DNA of 39,079 bases from Apostichopus californicus (Eukaryota; Echinodermata; Holothuroidea; Aspidochirotida; Stichopodidae): assembly GCA_020650975.1 (NCBI GenBank), contig JAIPMN010003701.1:9468-48546 (forward strand), given 5' to 3'. How positions within the stretch are numbered: the stretch's first letter is position 1; every line of letters begins with the position of its first letter. This document shows, in pieces, positions 10,001 through 19,544 of the stretch. Below the pieces are notes generated by a model that saw nothing but the letters and a program-made list of their open reading frames with translations, did no database searches and was not told where the DNA came from. The position numbers and the translations under genes were made by a program.

Positions 10001-12605
10001 CTTTATACCAAGCTTTACAAAGTCTGCACGGTCACACCTGTACTATACAATATTAAACTTTTACGCACATTGCAAGCGTAACCGGGTCACCAAGAACCAA
10101 GAATTCCACCAGTAACAAATGTTTGACGTAACAGAGGTTTGAAGTAACAAAGGTTTGACGTCACCAACAACAAAAACCTCTTAAATTTTACAATAGCCCA
10201 ATTGTAGATAATGCAGTATCACAATAGGGTTTAAAAACCGACACAGGAAGAAAAGAAGTCCAAGAAAACTTTTAAAAAAACCGCTACTGTAGCTGACACA
10301 CAATTGCCTGGTGATTCATTGCAACCTACAGGGGCACTGATTATTAATAGACTTCAGGATACGAATGCCATGACTTGAAATTTACCCAAGGATCGGGAAA
10401 CCATGAAACAGAAGGCAGTGAAAGGCAACAATGGTTTTTCAAGCTAACAAATCTACACGTCACAAGGAGAGCATATTTATTTTTAATTCTGTTGAATCAT
10501 TCTTCCTGTTGCTTTACAAGACGGGAATAATTTTATCCGGAATAGTATTGCAAAATGCTATGTAAAATAGTCAGCTTGCTGTAAAAGTCCAAAGATGTAT
10601 TGAACTATTAATAGCAGTTTTTTTACACAGGAACTATAGTATTTTATACGGGACAAAGTTCAAGGCCTTCAAACTTGCTACACAAAATTTGAACACTAAA
10701 TTATTCCCCTGGCTGGCCTACTGTGTAAACTGTTACTACGCATCTTTAGAACTGTGTAGCATATACTGTATGGAAAGTAGTGTCAAGGACTAAAAGCACT
10801 GTATGTGTTATGTATACAATTCTAGTCACTTGCTAATAAATGCTAGTGCAGTAAAAAAAAATTCAATCACAATTCCCTCATGCATTTTCCTTGAATTGAT
10901 ACCAAACCAGCATTACTTTTGCACTGTCAGCAAACAAAAACAATTGCATTTCTTTTAACTACCAGTTGGCAAACCACCAGTAAATAGCCTAGATATTTTG
11001 AGGCATGTATCCCCAAGTATAACATGTATTATAGTTACCATCATAAAAGCTAAAAAGTGGCAAGTGGTCATGTCAAAGGTCACAAATCACATACAGTATA
11101 TCGGGGTAGCAAAGCATTACTTTTAACTAGGCCTGTACACTGGTAGTCTAGTACAGTAATGCCAGTTAAGAAACAACAGTGCTATGGCCAAGTTTGATAT
11201 TGTAGAGCTGCCATATAAAATTAAATCATTCAAACTTGCATCAAGGATAGCTTTTCAATTGTCATCTAGTAATCTGAAAATGACTAAGTTTTGTGTCAGA
11301 CAACAATAGTTACTCAAGGGACAAGGTTTCATTTTATGTCATAAACATACAGTACATTGTGCAGTAACATTATTTAAGACATACATGTACCTTCCACAGT
11401 TCCATTCAACCTTCTCCTAGTTGGACAAGAATCAATTACGGTGTTCAGAAAACTATAGAGATGAATATCTCGACTGTCATATACAGATTGCTTGCAACTG
11501 TCTCAATTTCTTCTGGAAGCCTTAAACTATGCACATTGCATATATGTCAATATCTGTTTGAGAAAACAATGAACTCAGATACCTAACAAACCACATGTTT
11601 TTTCTTAAATTGCATACTTCGCACAGAAGTTTAATTGCAATCAATATTTTATTGGCAAAAACTGGACAATACATTACATAACTAGTTCTGCATTTCATAA
11701 CAATTCACTAGTTAAATACACTGAAAATCACCTCCAATTTGATACAATCATTAGTGTAATATTATTAAAATTCCTACAGTATGATTTTTTTTTTTTGGCA
11801 AAGCGTAAAAGGCCAAAATATATAGCCTCTGCAGTAAAGACCAATGAAAACAACTCCCTGATTCCTACATGTAGGTTGTGATTTAATGTTGATGCTTGAA
11901 TGTTCGACAGGTACACATCAATCATGACCACATTTCTAAACACAACAAACTAACAGTAAAGGCCTACCTTGGAAATGTTATGTACACTGCTAACACACCC
12001 AGCTGCTTTCAGCAAATAATGCAATTTAGAGAACATTTAGATAGTCAAATGATCAAATCCTATAATATGGAATGCTTCAGTTTTACCAACACACAGAACA
12101 ATTTATAATTCATCATGATAAAGACCAGTGTTTCAACCAGTTTTTCAACATAACTGGATGGGCAGCTCTGTTAATTACAATAAATAGCAAGTATAGTAGT
12201 AGATGAGTCATCAACTTAAGTCAAGCATTTTCTAAAGGGACCTAAAGTTCTCATGATCCTATATGAAGGATTTTCCCAAGTATACAGTGGTATTAAGATA
12301 ATGACCGGACTTGGATTGAACTCAACCGTTACTACTCTGGATCTTCTCATAAATTCCTTAAATAATGTGGTAACAAACTTGATGTAGAACTTTGCTCTAC
12401 ATTGTATTCTGCAATATAATAACAGCATCAAGAATATGAGATGGGTTTTTCCATACATACCAGCCATAATGGCTTTGAGAGGGTTCGTTGGTTTTCCGCC
12501 AGTTCTTTGAGGTGAAGCAGCCATTAAAAGTGATGGACGATGATTGTGAAATGGACTCGTAGAGAGAGCAGTGGTTGCCCTAGGATGATCTGGTATTGAA
12601 CTCAT
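3794..12605 (-). CDS. SLC25A1: Mitochondrial citrate/tricarboxylate carrier gene, 5' part (three coding exons; 3' part outside window)
   Basis: This gene encodes the inner-membrane antiporter that exports citrate for malate and feeds cytosolic acetyl-CoA. Exons join(12605-12461, 5265-5058, 4020-3794) splice in consistent phases (1, 2, 1) into 193 residues plus a split Gly. Visible features are a 48-residue N-terminal extension, then [20 protein letters not shown] with the carrier signature PxExxK at about 62-67. A second signature, PMETVK, lies at about 160-165. The substrate-specific family stretch QLQLDER and the segments [18 protein letters not shown] and [21 protein letters not shown] identify SLC25A1 rather than other carriers. 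Known animal orthologues have about 310 residues, so roughly 110 C-terminal residues (third repeat) are missing. I saw no matching exon between 1 and 3793, so they should lie left of the window. The gene is divergent from tektin-1. An AG acceptor just upstream of the ATG shows that the 5'UTR is spliced. Confidence 0.93.
4021..5057 (-). other. SLC25A1 intron 2
   Basis: The intron runs between donor GTACGA and acceptor CTCCTTAG on the minus strand. It contains a short TA repeat near 4187-4198 and nothing gene-like. Confidence 0.85.
5058..5265 (-). CDS. SLC25A1: SLC25A1 second coding exon (first carrier repeat)
   Basis: The acceptor is CTTCTCAG and the donor GTACGA. The 208 nt exon runs from [11 protein letters not shown] to PKAAV plus two bases of an Arg codon. 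It holds the first PTEYVK signature and the [15 protein letters not shown] segment. Beyond the donor the open frame continues with intron-derived residues and should be ignored. Confidence 0.94.
7147..7160 (+). promoter_or_regulatory. X-box-like (RFX) motif
   Basis: GTTGCCATGGCGAT matches the left half and spacer of the RFX consensus GTTGCCATGGNAAC. It lies deep in an intron and no target gene can be named. Confidence 0.3.
7975..8128. repeat. Tandem duplication, about 77 bp x 2
   Basis: Copies at 7975-8049 and 8050-8128 both begin ATTTCCTAAAA and end AAGTGACTGAAAATT. They differ by small substitutions and an A/T-rich insertion in the middle. Confidence 0.9.
10112..10163. repeat. 16 bp x 3 tandem repeat containing CRE-like sites
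   Basis: Units at 10112-10127, 10128-10143 and 10144-10159 follow the pattern GTAACAAAGGTTTGAC with one or two changes each. The junctions create TGACGTAA (10125-10132) and a consensus CRE, TGACGTCA (10156-10163). No role can be shown. Confidence 0.85.
10540..10740. repeat. Degenerate copy of an interspersed foldback repeat
   Basis: Words such as GCAAAATGCTA, AAGTCCAAAG and a CCCCTGGC-like end are shared, in similar order, with the segment at 31965-32100. The central hairpin that is perfect there is eroded here. Confidence 0.5.
12461..12605 (-). CDS. SLC25A1: SLC25A1 first coding exon
   Basis: It encodes 48 residues from ATG at 12605 to ...NPLKAIMA plus the first base of Gly, followed by the donor GTATGT. 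The acceptor TTTATTTAG lies 10 bases before the ATG, so a non-coding exon precedes it. An A at -3 supports this start. A second in-frame ATG at 12524 (Met28) would give a leader closer to vertebrate length, but it has T at -3. Confidence 0.9.
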
Positions 12606-13543
12606 TTTGTCTATTCTAAATAAAAGAAAATTACATGAAAGGTCAAGGAAAAAACACAACTTTTTCTTTAAGTCTGATGGCAGTGGGAAAGGTGGGTGAA
12701 GGGGGGGGGGGGGAGAGGAGGAGATTGTTAAGAACAAGGTATGCAACAACAGTGTATAAATTCTCAAGATAAGTTCAAAGTTTATACATTGTTCACATGC
12801 ATAAGGACTTTTCTTTGTCATGCAGCCGACCACACAACACCTGGACCTAGCAGTAAAGAATTCACAACATTTGCAGGGTGTTAAGAACTTAAGTGCTTTA
12901 CATGTAGCCTTAGTACAAAGTTTATACCATGTGGTTATTCCAATCTAAGTAAGGTCAAGGATCTGAACAAGTGAATAACCTGTTAGTGTTTCAGTAAGGT
13001 CTAGTAACTAGTAAGTAGTATGCCTACACGTGATATTCTGACAGTTAATCTCCCTTAATTGTAGAGGTACGTGAAAAATCTGGGGTTTACAATGACCTTT
13101 TCTTATCACAACTTAACTTAGTTAACTGAGCACCTTAACAACTGATCAATACCGATGTGCCCTCAGCTGGATTAAGGTATTCAGTCATTACTTGTCTTAC
13201 AAAACTTAAAGCCTAGGCAAAGCTACGTGAGTCTACAGTAGCCTACTTAAGGAGTTGGCACCCACCTGTGGGAATAGGCATGCTAACTTAGCCTTTCACT
13301 TTCAGCTGTGTTGCACCATTTAGCCTACTAGTACTGTACCAGGCCTAGGCTAGGTTACAATCACCAGACCTGGCCTTATAAAAAAATAACTACCATTTTT
13401 ATATTTTAGGGTTCACGTTAGGCATAATTTAGACCTAGGCTTACCTTTGAATCATAGTCTAGGCTAGGTGCGTAAATTCACAGATCTACCATTCTTAAAA
13501 AAATATTGTTGTCCCTTGTACTAGTTTCTGTTACTTGTCATTC

Positions 13544-13612
13544 AGCCTCTGAAGAACTGAGATCCTGCCGGATCAATACGTCGGGCCCACTTACGTTCAG
13601 TCTTACACGTTG
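13544..13612 (+). repeat. Hammerhead-like repeat, copy B (degenerate)
   Basis: CTGAAGA at 13549-13555 is followed by stem GATCC/GGATC (13561-13565 and 13570-13574), then ACGTC. The GAA core is changed to AAT. GGGC after GTC can pair with GCCT before the core. The 3' flank GGCC.ACTTA...TTACAC resembles the other two copies. Confidence 0.5.
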
Positions 13613-14116
13613 TTAAATATTACTAGCAAAAACGTTACTTACTTATTCAGACCTATATCTGTGCCCACTGTTGTACGTTGCAGAGTTCACTATTTACTTA
13701 ATTTGATACGGTCTGTCGTGTTTTTTAAAACTGCACACAAGTTTAACTATGTAATTCAGGCACAGATGAAAATAACATTTCGTTACAGGCTCTAAACGTT
13801 CCGTGCGGTATCGTTAAGCAGAATGGAAGACTAGTGTAGCGTACACTGTGTATGTACGTACATATTCGATCTCAGCTGTTAAAACAAGCCCTTCCCACTT
13901 TTTGCAGTCGGTCAAAGGTCACGGTAGCTTCCACTTTTATTGGAAGAGCATCTTACTCTATATCGCAGACAATAAATATGACACTTTAAAATTCGTATAA
14001 AGAATAATTGGTTTTCCTGCATTTGGTCCCAAAAATAATTTTACATGCTAAATAGTACTACATTACAATAAATCGTAAAACCTAGTAGATATTACCTCAG
14101 AGCGAATGGTAACTGC

Positions 14117-14130
14117 CTGTTGCTACGGCG
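14117..14130 (+). promoter_or_regulatory. X-box-like (RFX) motif upstream of tektin-1
   Basis: GTTGCTACGGCGAT is an imperfect match to the X-box. RFX factors bind this motif at many ciliary genes. It lies about 270 bp upstream of the likely end of tektin-1 exon 1, a sensible place for a ciliary promoter. The right half-site is poor. Confidence 0.35.
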
Positions 14131-14169
14131 ATCATATAATCAAAGATTTGCTTAGTGACATGCAACGCA

Positions 14170-14401
14170 GTCAGCATGCACTACATACACAGTAAATACA
14201 GGCTAAAGTATTAGAACCATTTAAAGTGTCACATTCAACACAGGTTAAAGTAGCCGAAGCTCACTCATCTATTGCAAACAGAACTACTGTTCTTTGAACT
14301 GTGCAACATTTTAAGTATTTTAATAAATAAAAGAGACATCGACACTTTTGGCATCGACTTCAACTTGTGTCTCAATTGATATCGTGATCTTTGCTAACTC
14401 G
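14170..14401 (+). other. TEKT1: Probable non-coding first exon of tektin-1 (5' limit unknown)
   Basis: A strong donor, CTCG|GTAAGT, ends at 14401. The coding exon has acceptor TCTTCCACAG seven bases before its ATG, so a separate leader exon must exist, and this is the best nearby candidate. The transcription start cannot be placed; the left limit given is arbitrary. Confidence 0.45.
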
Positions 14402-14637
14402 GTAAGTTCATTCAATTTGTTCTCTTACTCTTAACATAGTAACACTAACAGTGTAGCTAGGCCTAGGTTAGTAGTACGTTAGTACAACCAATGTCATAAG
14501 CTACAATGTAGACTGGGCATAACTAGAGGCGTAGAAAGAAAAGCTAACATGTTGTCAACAGGTAACTAGCCTAGTAGGTTATATAATGAAGGCTATTCCT
14601 ATGTCCAACGGGTCTTTCCTCAGTTACTAATACCTAC

Positions 14638-14670
14638 GATGCATTATCACTAGGATAGTGATAATGCATC
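14638..14670. repeat. Perfect 33 bp inverted repeat (15 bp arms, 3 nt loop)
   Basis: GATGCATTATCACTA, GGA and TAGTGATAATGCATC follow one another with no mismatch. Transcripts of either strand would form a stable stem-loop. It lies in the tektin-1 leader intron, about 30 bp upstream of a foldback element. Confidence 0.97.
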
Positions 14671-14699
14671 AGGGCTAGCCTAGTTCTTCTATGGTGGGG

Positions 14700-15287
14700 G
14701 CCATGTCATTCCACCTTCGGTACTTTCCGCCATAAAAAATGTGTTTTTTCCGCCAAGAAAAAAATGCCATTCCGCCATGGCGGTAAAGCACTTATTGTAT
14801 GGCGAAAAGAGCAAATTAAGTGGGTGCATTGTATGCACTGTATATTGCTTCGCTTTACTCTACCTAGCCCCGCAAATCTGTATTTAAATCGACAATCATA
14901 ATCAGACTTTTAATAAACAATCAGCCTAGCCTAATTTGATTTATTCAACCAATGATTATATATTTGACGACAGTGTATAGACTCTTACGAACGTACAATT
15001 AAAACTATTCAATCAACCTGTACATTAAAGACTGTGTATCAATTCCCCAATCCTGTCTTAACTACAATTCAGTCTGTCCAGCGAACCGTCATATTTGAAG
15101 ACAGTGTACCTATCTTTCCACGCGATTCAAAGAAAGTTTCACCGATATATTGCTGTACACTACGGTAAAATCCACTCCTCAAACGTACCTTCACGCCATA
15201 GGTTTCGAGCCTTTCCTCCATGGTGAAAAGGATCGAAACCTATGGCGGAAAGGTATGGCGGTATATATACCTATGGCAGAATGGCAC
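14700..15287. mobile_element. Foldback / non-autonomous DNA element, about 590 bp
   Basis: Both ends are built from inverted CGCCAT-rich motifs. The left end reads GTCATTCC...TTTCCGCCATA and the right end (reverse complement) GTGCCATTCTGCC...TTTCCGCCATA. Internal palindromes include CCGCCATGGCGG (14772-14783), GGTATATATACC (15260-15271) and perfect 15 bp arms at 15194-15208 and 15233-15247. There is no open frame. A convincing target duplication was not found, so the borders are approximate. Confidence 0.6.
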
Positions 15288-15517
15288 TAGATCCTTGTAT
15301 GGTAGGTTAGCCTAGGCTATTGTGGATTTGAAAACATTCATACGATTGGGAGTGATTTGCATGTACATTATTGAATAAGCTCCAGCCAAGGCCTAAGGGA
15401 TGTTTGCTGATTTGATGTCTCTTTCAATACACAGGTTGTGTTTTATTTGACTTACATTGCATACATGTACAACTTCAAATTATCTTTCACGATTATTATA
15501 TCTTCCACAGAACAAAC

Positions 15518-15707
15518 ATGGCTAAGCTTATCAAGGCACCACCCAAATTTGGCCATTCAGAATGGACCTACTCTAATCATTCCAACTATGATAGTGCAGA
15601 GAAGCAGAGGGCAAGCTCCGAAAAACTGAGAGCAGAAAGTGACAGATTGGTAGAGGAAACAGAAGAAATGGCCAAAAGAACGCAACGGGATGTCAATAAG
15701 AAGTTTG
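15518..15707 (+). CDS. TEKT1: TEKT1 coding exon 1
   Basis: It starts at the ATG after TTCCACAG|AACAAAC and ends AAGTTTG|GTAAGT in phase 1. It encodes the tektin-1-specific N-terminus and the start of helix 1A. Confidence 0.95.
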
Positions 15708-18700
15708 GTAAGTGCAAAGCATTGTTGCTATGAAATTCTACTGTGAATCTGTTTGCATCTGTGTTTGCTGGATATTTTTGCTCATTCAACAAAGATGTAT
15801 AGATGTAACAAATGTGTGTGTCTAGCTTAGATCCTTGATGGATCTCTGTTTTCAAATGTGTTTGCTTTCCTTTTGATATTTATGCTTTAAAGTAGACTTT
15901 AAAGTATCTGTATTGTATATCTACAGTATATCAGTATCTATATAAATCTGTATCGATACCAATCTGTAAATGGTACCGACTAGTCCATATCAGGAAGGAA
16001 AGAATGATCAACTTATATGCCTACATGCTTTCATCTCATTTTTAACAGAGCAAAGAATAGATGATGTCAACTTTTGGAAGTCTGAACTGGACAGGAAGTT
16101 ACTCGACTGTAAGGCAGAGATTGATTTGTTACTATCATATCAGACACGGTTGGAGAACGCCCTGGAAGCGTGTAAGGAACCGTTGGAAATTGTCAACCGC
16201 TGCCTACAGATGAGGTTTGTATTGCATCATTCAAGTTTGTATTGGGATGAGGATGGGTAAACTTGAAATATTGATTTGATGAAGGTATAACCTGTGTAAA
16301 ATTAAGTTGGCCTGACATTTCGATCTTAGCAGGATCTTCTTCAAAGGTTAAAAAAAAAAAAAATGTTCACAAGAAGGTATAATCTGGATAGCGGCTCTCC
16401 TAGTTATTAAAAGACACTTGTGTCATTGTGTGAAAAAGTCTACAAATCATTTTATTGTATTTATCATTTATGTTTTCTCCAGTAACATTGTTGGTAATTT
16501 ATGATATATGCAAATAATTATTAGTGAAATCAACAAGATGAGATACTTCCTGGTGTTTGTATGAGGTTCAGGCTGGATGATAAACAGCATGTACACAAAG
16601 AAACTTTTCAGAAAACACATAAAATTTCACATCAAGCAAACTGATATTGATTAAACAGCTAAGCTGTTAAACTTAACGTTTATGTAAAGTGGTGTTTAGT
16701 AAGAAAACTTCTTGCCATCAAATTTGGCAGTTTGCTGGATCACCCAACGTAAGGAATTATAATATAAAATGATACGGTAACAGATCTGAATGATTCAAAC
16801 GTTAGTTAAATAGTTGGACGGAAAGAATTTTCAGTGGCAAGAGTATGCTCTCTATGGACTGCTTTGTACTTTAGTGTATGTGTGATGTTGCATCCTTTTC
16901 AAAGTTTTACCTTTTGACATAATTTGATAATCGTTTCCCATTTCCATGTTTTAGGGAAAATCGTGTCGCCATCGATCTTGTCCACGATGATGTAGAGAAG
17001 AATCTGCTGAAGGAGCGTGAAGTAATACAAGGAGTGATGGCGCTACTCCACAAAACATTAGAACAAACCACAGAGCAGATCAGAATCATGAGGTCGAAGA
17101 GATACAAGCTGGAGAAAGATCTCAATGATAAGTTCTCTGCTCTGAATATCGACGAAGACTGCAGGGATTGTCGAGACGACAACCCTAATCTCACTTTCAA
17201 ACCCTCAGCAGCCAAAATTGAGGCTAAGTAAGTATTTTGTGCCTTTATACTTATACTACTGTTGTGTTCAGTAAAAATATTAACAAAATAGTTTTATAGC
17301 AAGTAAACAAGACTTACATAAGCTACGATTAAAAAAGCCATTTTTGAATAGTGTTTGAAGAACCTTGACCATTATTGAAATTGTTGTTCTTGGAAAAGTT
17401 TGCAACAATTTTTTACAGAATTTATTCATACATACTAACAGTTTGTAACAAGGAGTACTATGTATTATGTTTTCCTGTATTTAAATGAAAAACTAGGCAT
17501 GAAGTTTTATTGCTGTAAGAATATAGCGGTTGTTTTATTACTAATTTAATAACAGTCATGGTATAGGCTTTTCATAGGTGGAAAAAATTAACTATGATTA
17601 TGGATCGTATTTACCTCATGTAATAGAAATGCTTGTAATGATAAAAAATTGAATGGAAATTGGAATTCAAGATTTCCAAGTCATAGTTGCTATTTTGGCA
17701 AATGTGTGATATCAAAGATAAAACCACTGTAGTTTCTGTTGTGCTTTTATTTCAGTATTGTCATGACAGTAAAGTGGGAACATCTACTAGGTATTGCATA
17801 GCAACATGGGATGCACAACAGTATTTTGTGCACACAACCATGGTATTAGTGTCAGCATTTGATGGGAAACAGATTCATATACCGCCTAATTGCTTTGTAA
17901 ATTGTGCAGATCAAGCTATTAGCTGCTTGCTACTGAAAGTATTGCCAGGATTAACTGTTCAAAATGTCTTGAAAATTATCAAAGTTATGTAAAAAGAAAA
18001 AAAATGAGAATTTGTGATGGTTTAAGACTTGCTAAAGTCTTTTTGTATTATGTCATTGGTCTGATATATGAAGGAAACATAAAAATCAGTCGGGAGGCTG
18101 GTAATGCGGAACAGAATTTGAAAAAAAATGTTAGCATGATTTCAGTGCTAATATAACTACATCACACATCATTATCATTGTATCTCTTCTCGTGCAGCTC
18201 CGTCACGCCTGTCGACTGGGAGACATTTTCCAACGAGAACATCCTGAAAGCAGAACGCGATCGAAAGAATGCCGTGGATTTACGTGCAGTGATCGATAGC
18301 ATCTTAAACACAACAGCTAATGACATGCAGAAGCAGGTGGACGATACCGATTTGGCCTTTGACAAGAGAATCAGGGAAACCAAGGACACCAAGTCCAAAC
18401 TTGAAAACCATCTTGGAAAGGTGAGCTGTCCCTTGATCTCGGACGTAATTAGCCTTCTGCGTTGTTGGCATTGGCACTGGTATAACGAGTACAAGAACAC
18501 GAGACTAGTCAAGAGTAGAAATTTCCCTGGCTTGAGTACCGGTATGAGTACAAGGCTGTAAGCATGAGTACATAATTTTGCACTCATTCCAACACTGGTA
18601 TTTAAAATGCACCTTGTTGAGAACAAATCTATGAATACAGGTAATTTATGCTAGAACACAAGTATGGACTCATTACAAGACTGGCGTTTGATATCTGGTT

Positions 18701-19511
18701 TAGATCTTGTAATTTATATTATGACATGGGCTATCAAGTGCATTGTCTAATTTCAATTCAATCCTTCAGGTTATGTAAGTGACTTAAGAAGGTAACATGC
18801 CAGTTCCATTTTGTAAGAGTTCTTTGGTTCTTGCATCTTGAGCGCTCTTGTCAGGGTGGATATGTGAGTGTAGCGGTTTTGCCATCGGCTGATACGCCCC
18901 CTATTTTCTGGCCGAATCGTCGCGACGATTCTCCGGAAGGAAGAATCGTTGAAGAAAGGTTTCCTTTGTTTAATCGTCGCATTATGAATCTTTGTATATC
19001 ATTGGTTATATTATCATGAAAAAGGATCAATGTTACCAATAAACTGTTGAAGCTTAAATTTTGGACTGGTTTGTAACTTTGCCTCATTCTCTTCATCATT
19101 AAAAACATATTAATTTTTTTATGATTTTTTTTATCTTCTCCCTTGCCCAAATAGGTCCATGGTGAGATCCAGGAGATGGAAAAGAATTTACAAAAGCTGG
19201 AGAGGGCCATCGGTGACAAGATGGGTCCGATGAAACTCTCCCAGACCCGCCTGGACGCTCGTACCAACCGGCCGAACGTGGAGCTGTGCAGGGATCCCGT
19301 ACAGTACAGGCTGATAAACGAAGTCGCCGAGATCGAGACCAACGTCCAAAAGTTGCAAGAAACTCATGCCCAGGCGGACAGCAACCTGAAGGGCTTGATC
19401 CGTAACCAGCTGAACCTCGAGGAAGACATCGACGTCAAGTCGAAATCACTCTTCATCGATGAAAAGGAGTGTATGGGACTGAGAGAGAGCATTAACATTA
19501 AGAGATATTAA
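15518..19511 (+). CDS. TEKT1: Tektin-1 (complete, five coding exons, 402 aa)
   Basis: Tektins are coiled-coil proteins that line the lumen of axonemal doublet microtubules in cilia and flagella. Exons join(15518-15707, 16049-16214, 16955-17227, 18198-18420, 19155-19511) splice in consistent phases into 402 residues, close to the roughly 418 of vertebrate tektin-1. The N-terminus MAKLIKAPPKFGHSEW and the segments IDLVHDDVEKNL and LNDKFSALNID are tektin-1-like. The family signature RPNVELCRD is complete at about 323-331. Most of the chain is heptad-rich coiled coil. The start is the first ATG after the acceptor and has A at -3 and G at +4. The leader intron holds a foldback element. AATAAA follows the stop by about 12 bases. 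The 5' end faces SLC25A1 and the 3' end faces RMND1. Confidence 0.96.
16049..16214 (+). CDS. TEKT1: TEKT1 coding exon 2
   Basis: The acceptor is TTTTAACAG and the donor GATGAG|GTTTGT. It reads EQRIDDVNFWKSELDRKL through LEIVNRCLQM. The split Glu codon before it and the split Arg codon after it both close correctly. Confidence 0.95.
16288..16352 (-). repeat. Hammerhead-like repeat, copy C (degenerate)
   Basis: On the minus strand TTGAAGA (16344-16338) is followed by stem GATCC/AGATC around TGCTA, then an intact GAA and ATGTC (to 16314). The first core C is T. AGG after GTC can pair with CCT before the core. The 3' flank ...TTTTACACAGGTT matches copy A. Confidence 0.5.
16955..17227 (+). CDS. 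TEKT1: TEKT1 coding exon 3
   Basis: The acceptor is CATGTTTTAG and the donor GCTAA|GTAAGT. It encodes ENRVAIDLVHDDVEKNLLKE through SAAKIEA. The split codon AA|C joins to give Asn, as in other tektin-1 proteins. Confidence 0.95.
18198..18420 (+). CDS. TEKT1: TEKT1 coding exon 4
   Basis: The acceptor is CTCGTGCAG and the donor GGAAAG|GTGAGC in phase 0. It reads SVTPVDWETFSNENILKAER through KLENHLGK. The open frame continues past the donor into intron sequence. Confidence 0.94.
18914..18931. repeat. Perfect 18 bp palindrome in a CpG-rich intron patch
   Basis: GAATCGTCGCGACGATTC is self-complementary. Related AATCGTTG and AATCGTCG words follow at about 18943 and 18973. It lies in TEKT1 intron 4, which is otherwise CpG-poor. 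Confidence 0.9.
19155..19511 (+). CDS. TEKT1: TEKT1 coding exon 5 with tektin signature and stop
   Basis: The acceptor is GCCCAAATAG. It reads VHGEIQEMEKNLQKLERAIG, then RPNVELCRD, and ends ...INIKRY-TAA. The exon is distinctly more GC-rich than its AT-rich surroundings. Confidence 0.95.
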   Translation, partial: VHGEIQEMEKNLQKLERAIGDKMGPMKLSQTRLDARTNRPNVELCRDPVQYRLINEVAEIETNVQKLQETHAQADSNLKGLIRNQLNLEEDIDVKSKSLFIDEKECMGLRESINIKRY

Positions 19512-19522
19512 AAAAAATATGA

Positions 19523-19528
19523 AATAAA
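19523..19528 (+). terminator. TEKT1: TEKT1 polyadenylation signal
   Basis: AATAAA occurs 12 bases after the stop codon. The 3'UTR would therefore be very short. Confidence 0.7.
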
Positions 19529-19544
19529 TATGAAAATTCCCTTT

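Larger units (their letters stand above)
5266..12460 (-). other. SLC25A1 intron 1 (7.2 kb)
   Basis: I see no nested gene. The contents are a C tract at 6038-6062, an X-box-like motif at 7147-7160, a G tract at 7591-7601, a 75-79 bp tandem duplication at 7975-8128, a CRE-containing 16 bp repeat at 10112-10163 and a degenerate interspersed repeat at 10540-10740. The short open frames here lack similarity, splice support or codon bias. Confidence 0.75.
12606..14150 (-). promoter_or_regulatory. SLC25A1: SLC25A1 5' non-coding exon(s) and promoter region (unresolved)
   Basis: The spliced 5'UTR acceptor is at 12616-12615, so a leader exon lies upstream. Minus-strand donor candidates are GTAAGC near 13444, GTAAGT near 13590 and GTAAGT near 13639. 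I cannot choose between them. CpG frequency rises from about 13.55 kb, which fits a promoter near 13.8-14.1 kb. A G-rich tract lies at 12700-12722. Confidence 0.45.

Noticed and set aside
12216-12833. Long 205-codon minus-strand frame
   Set aside because: Only 12605-12461 is SLC25A1 coding. The rest is intron on one side and, on the other, 5' flank before an acceptor, including a C-rich tract.
18831-19019. Plus-strand frame in TEKT1 intron 4
   Set aside because: Exon 4 splices to 19155 in phase 0 and matches tektin-1 across the junction, so this is intron.
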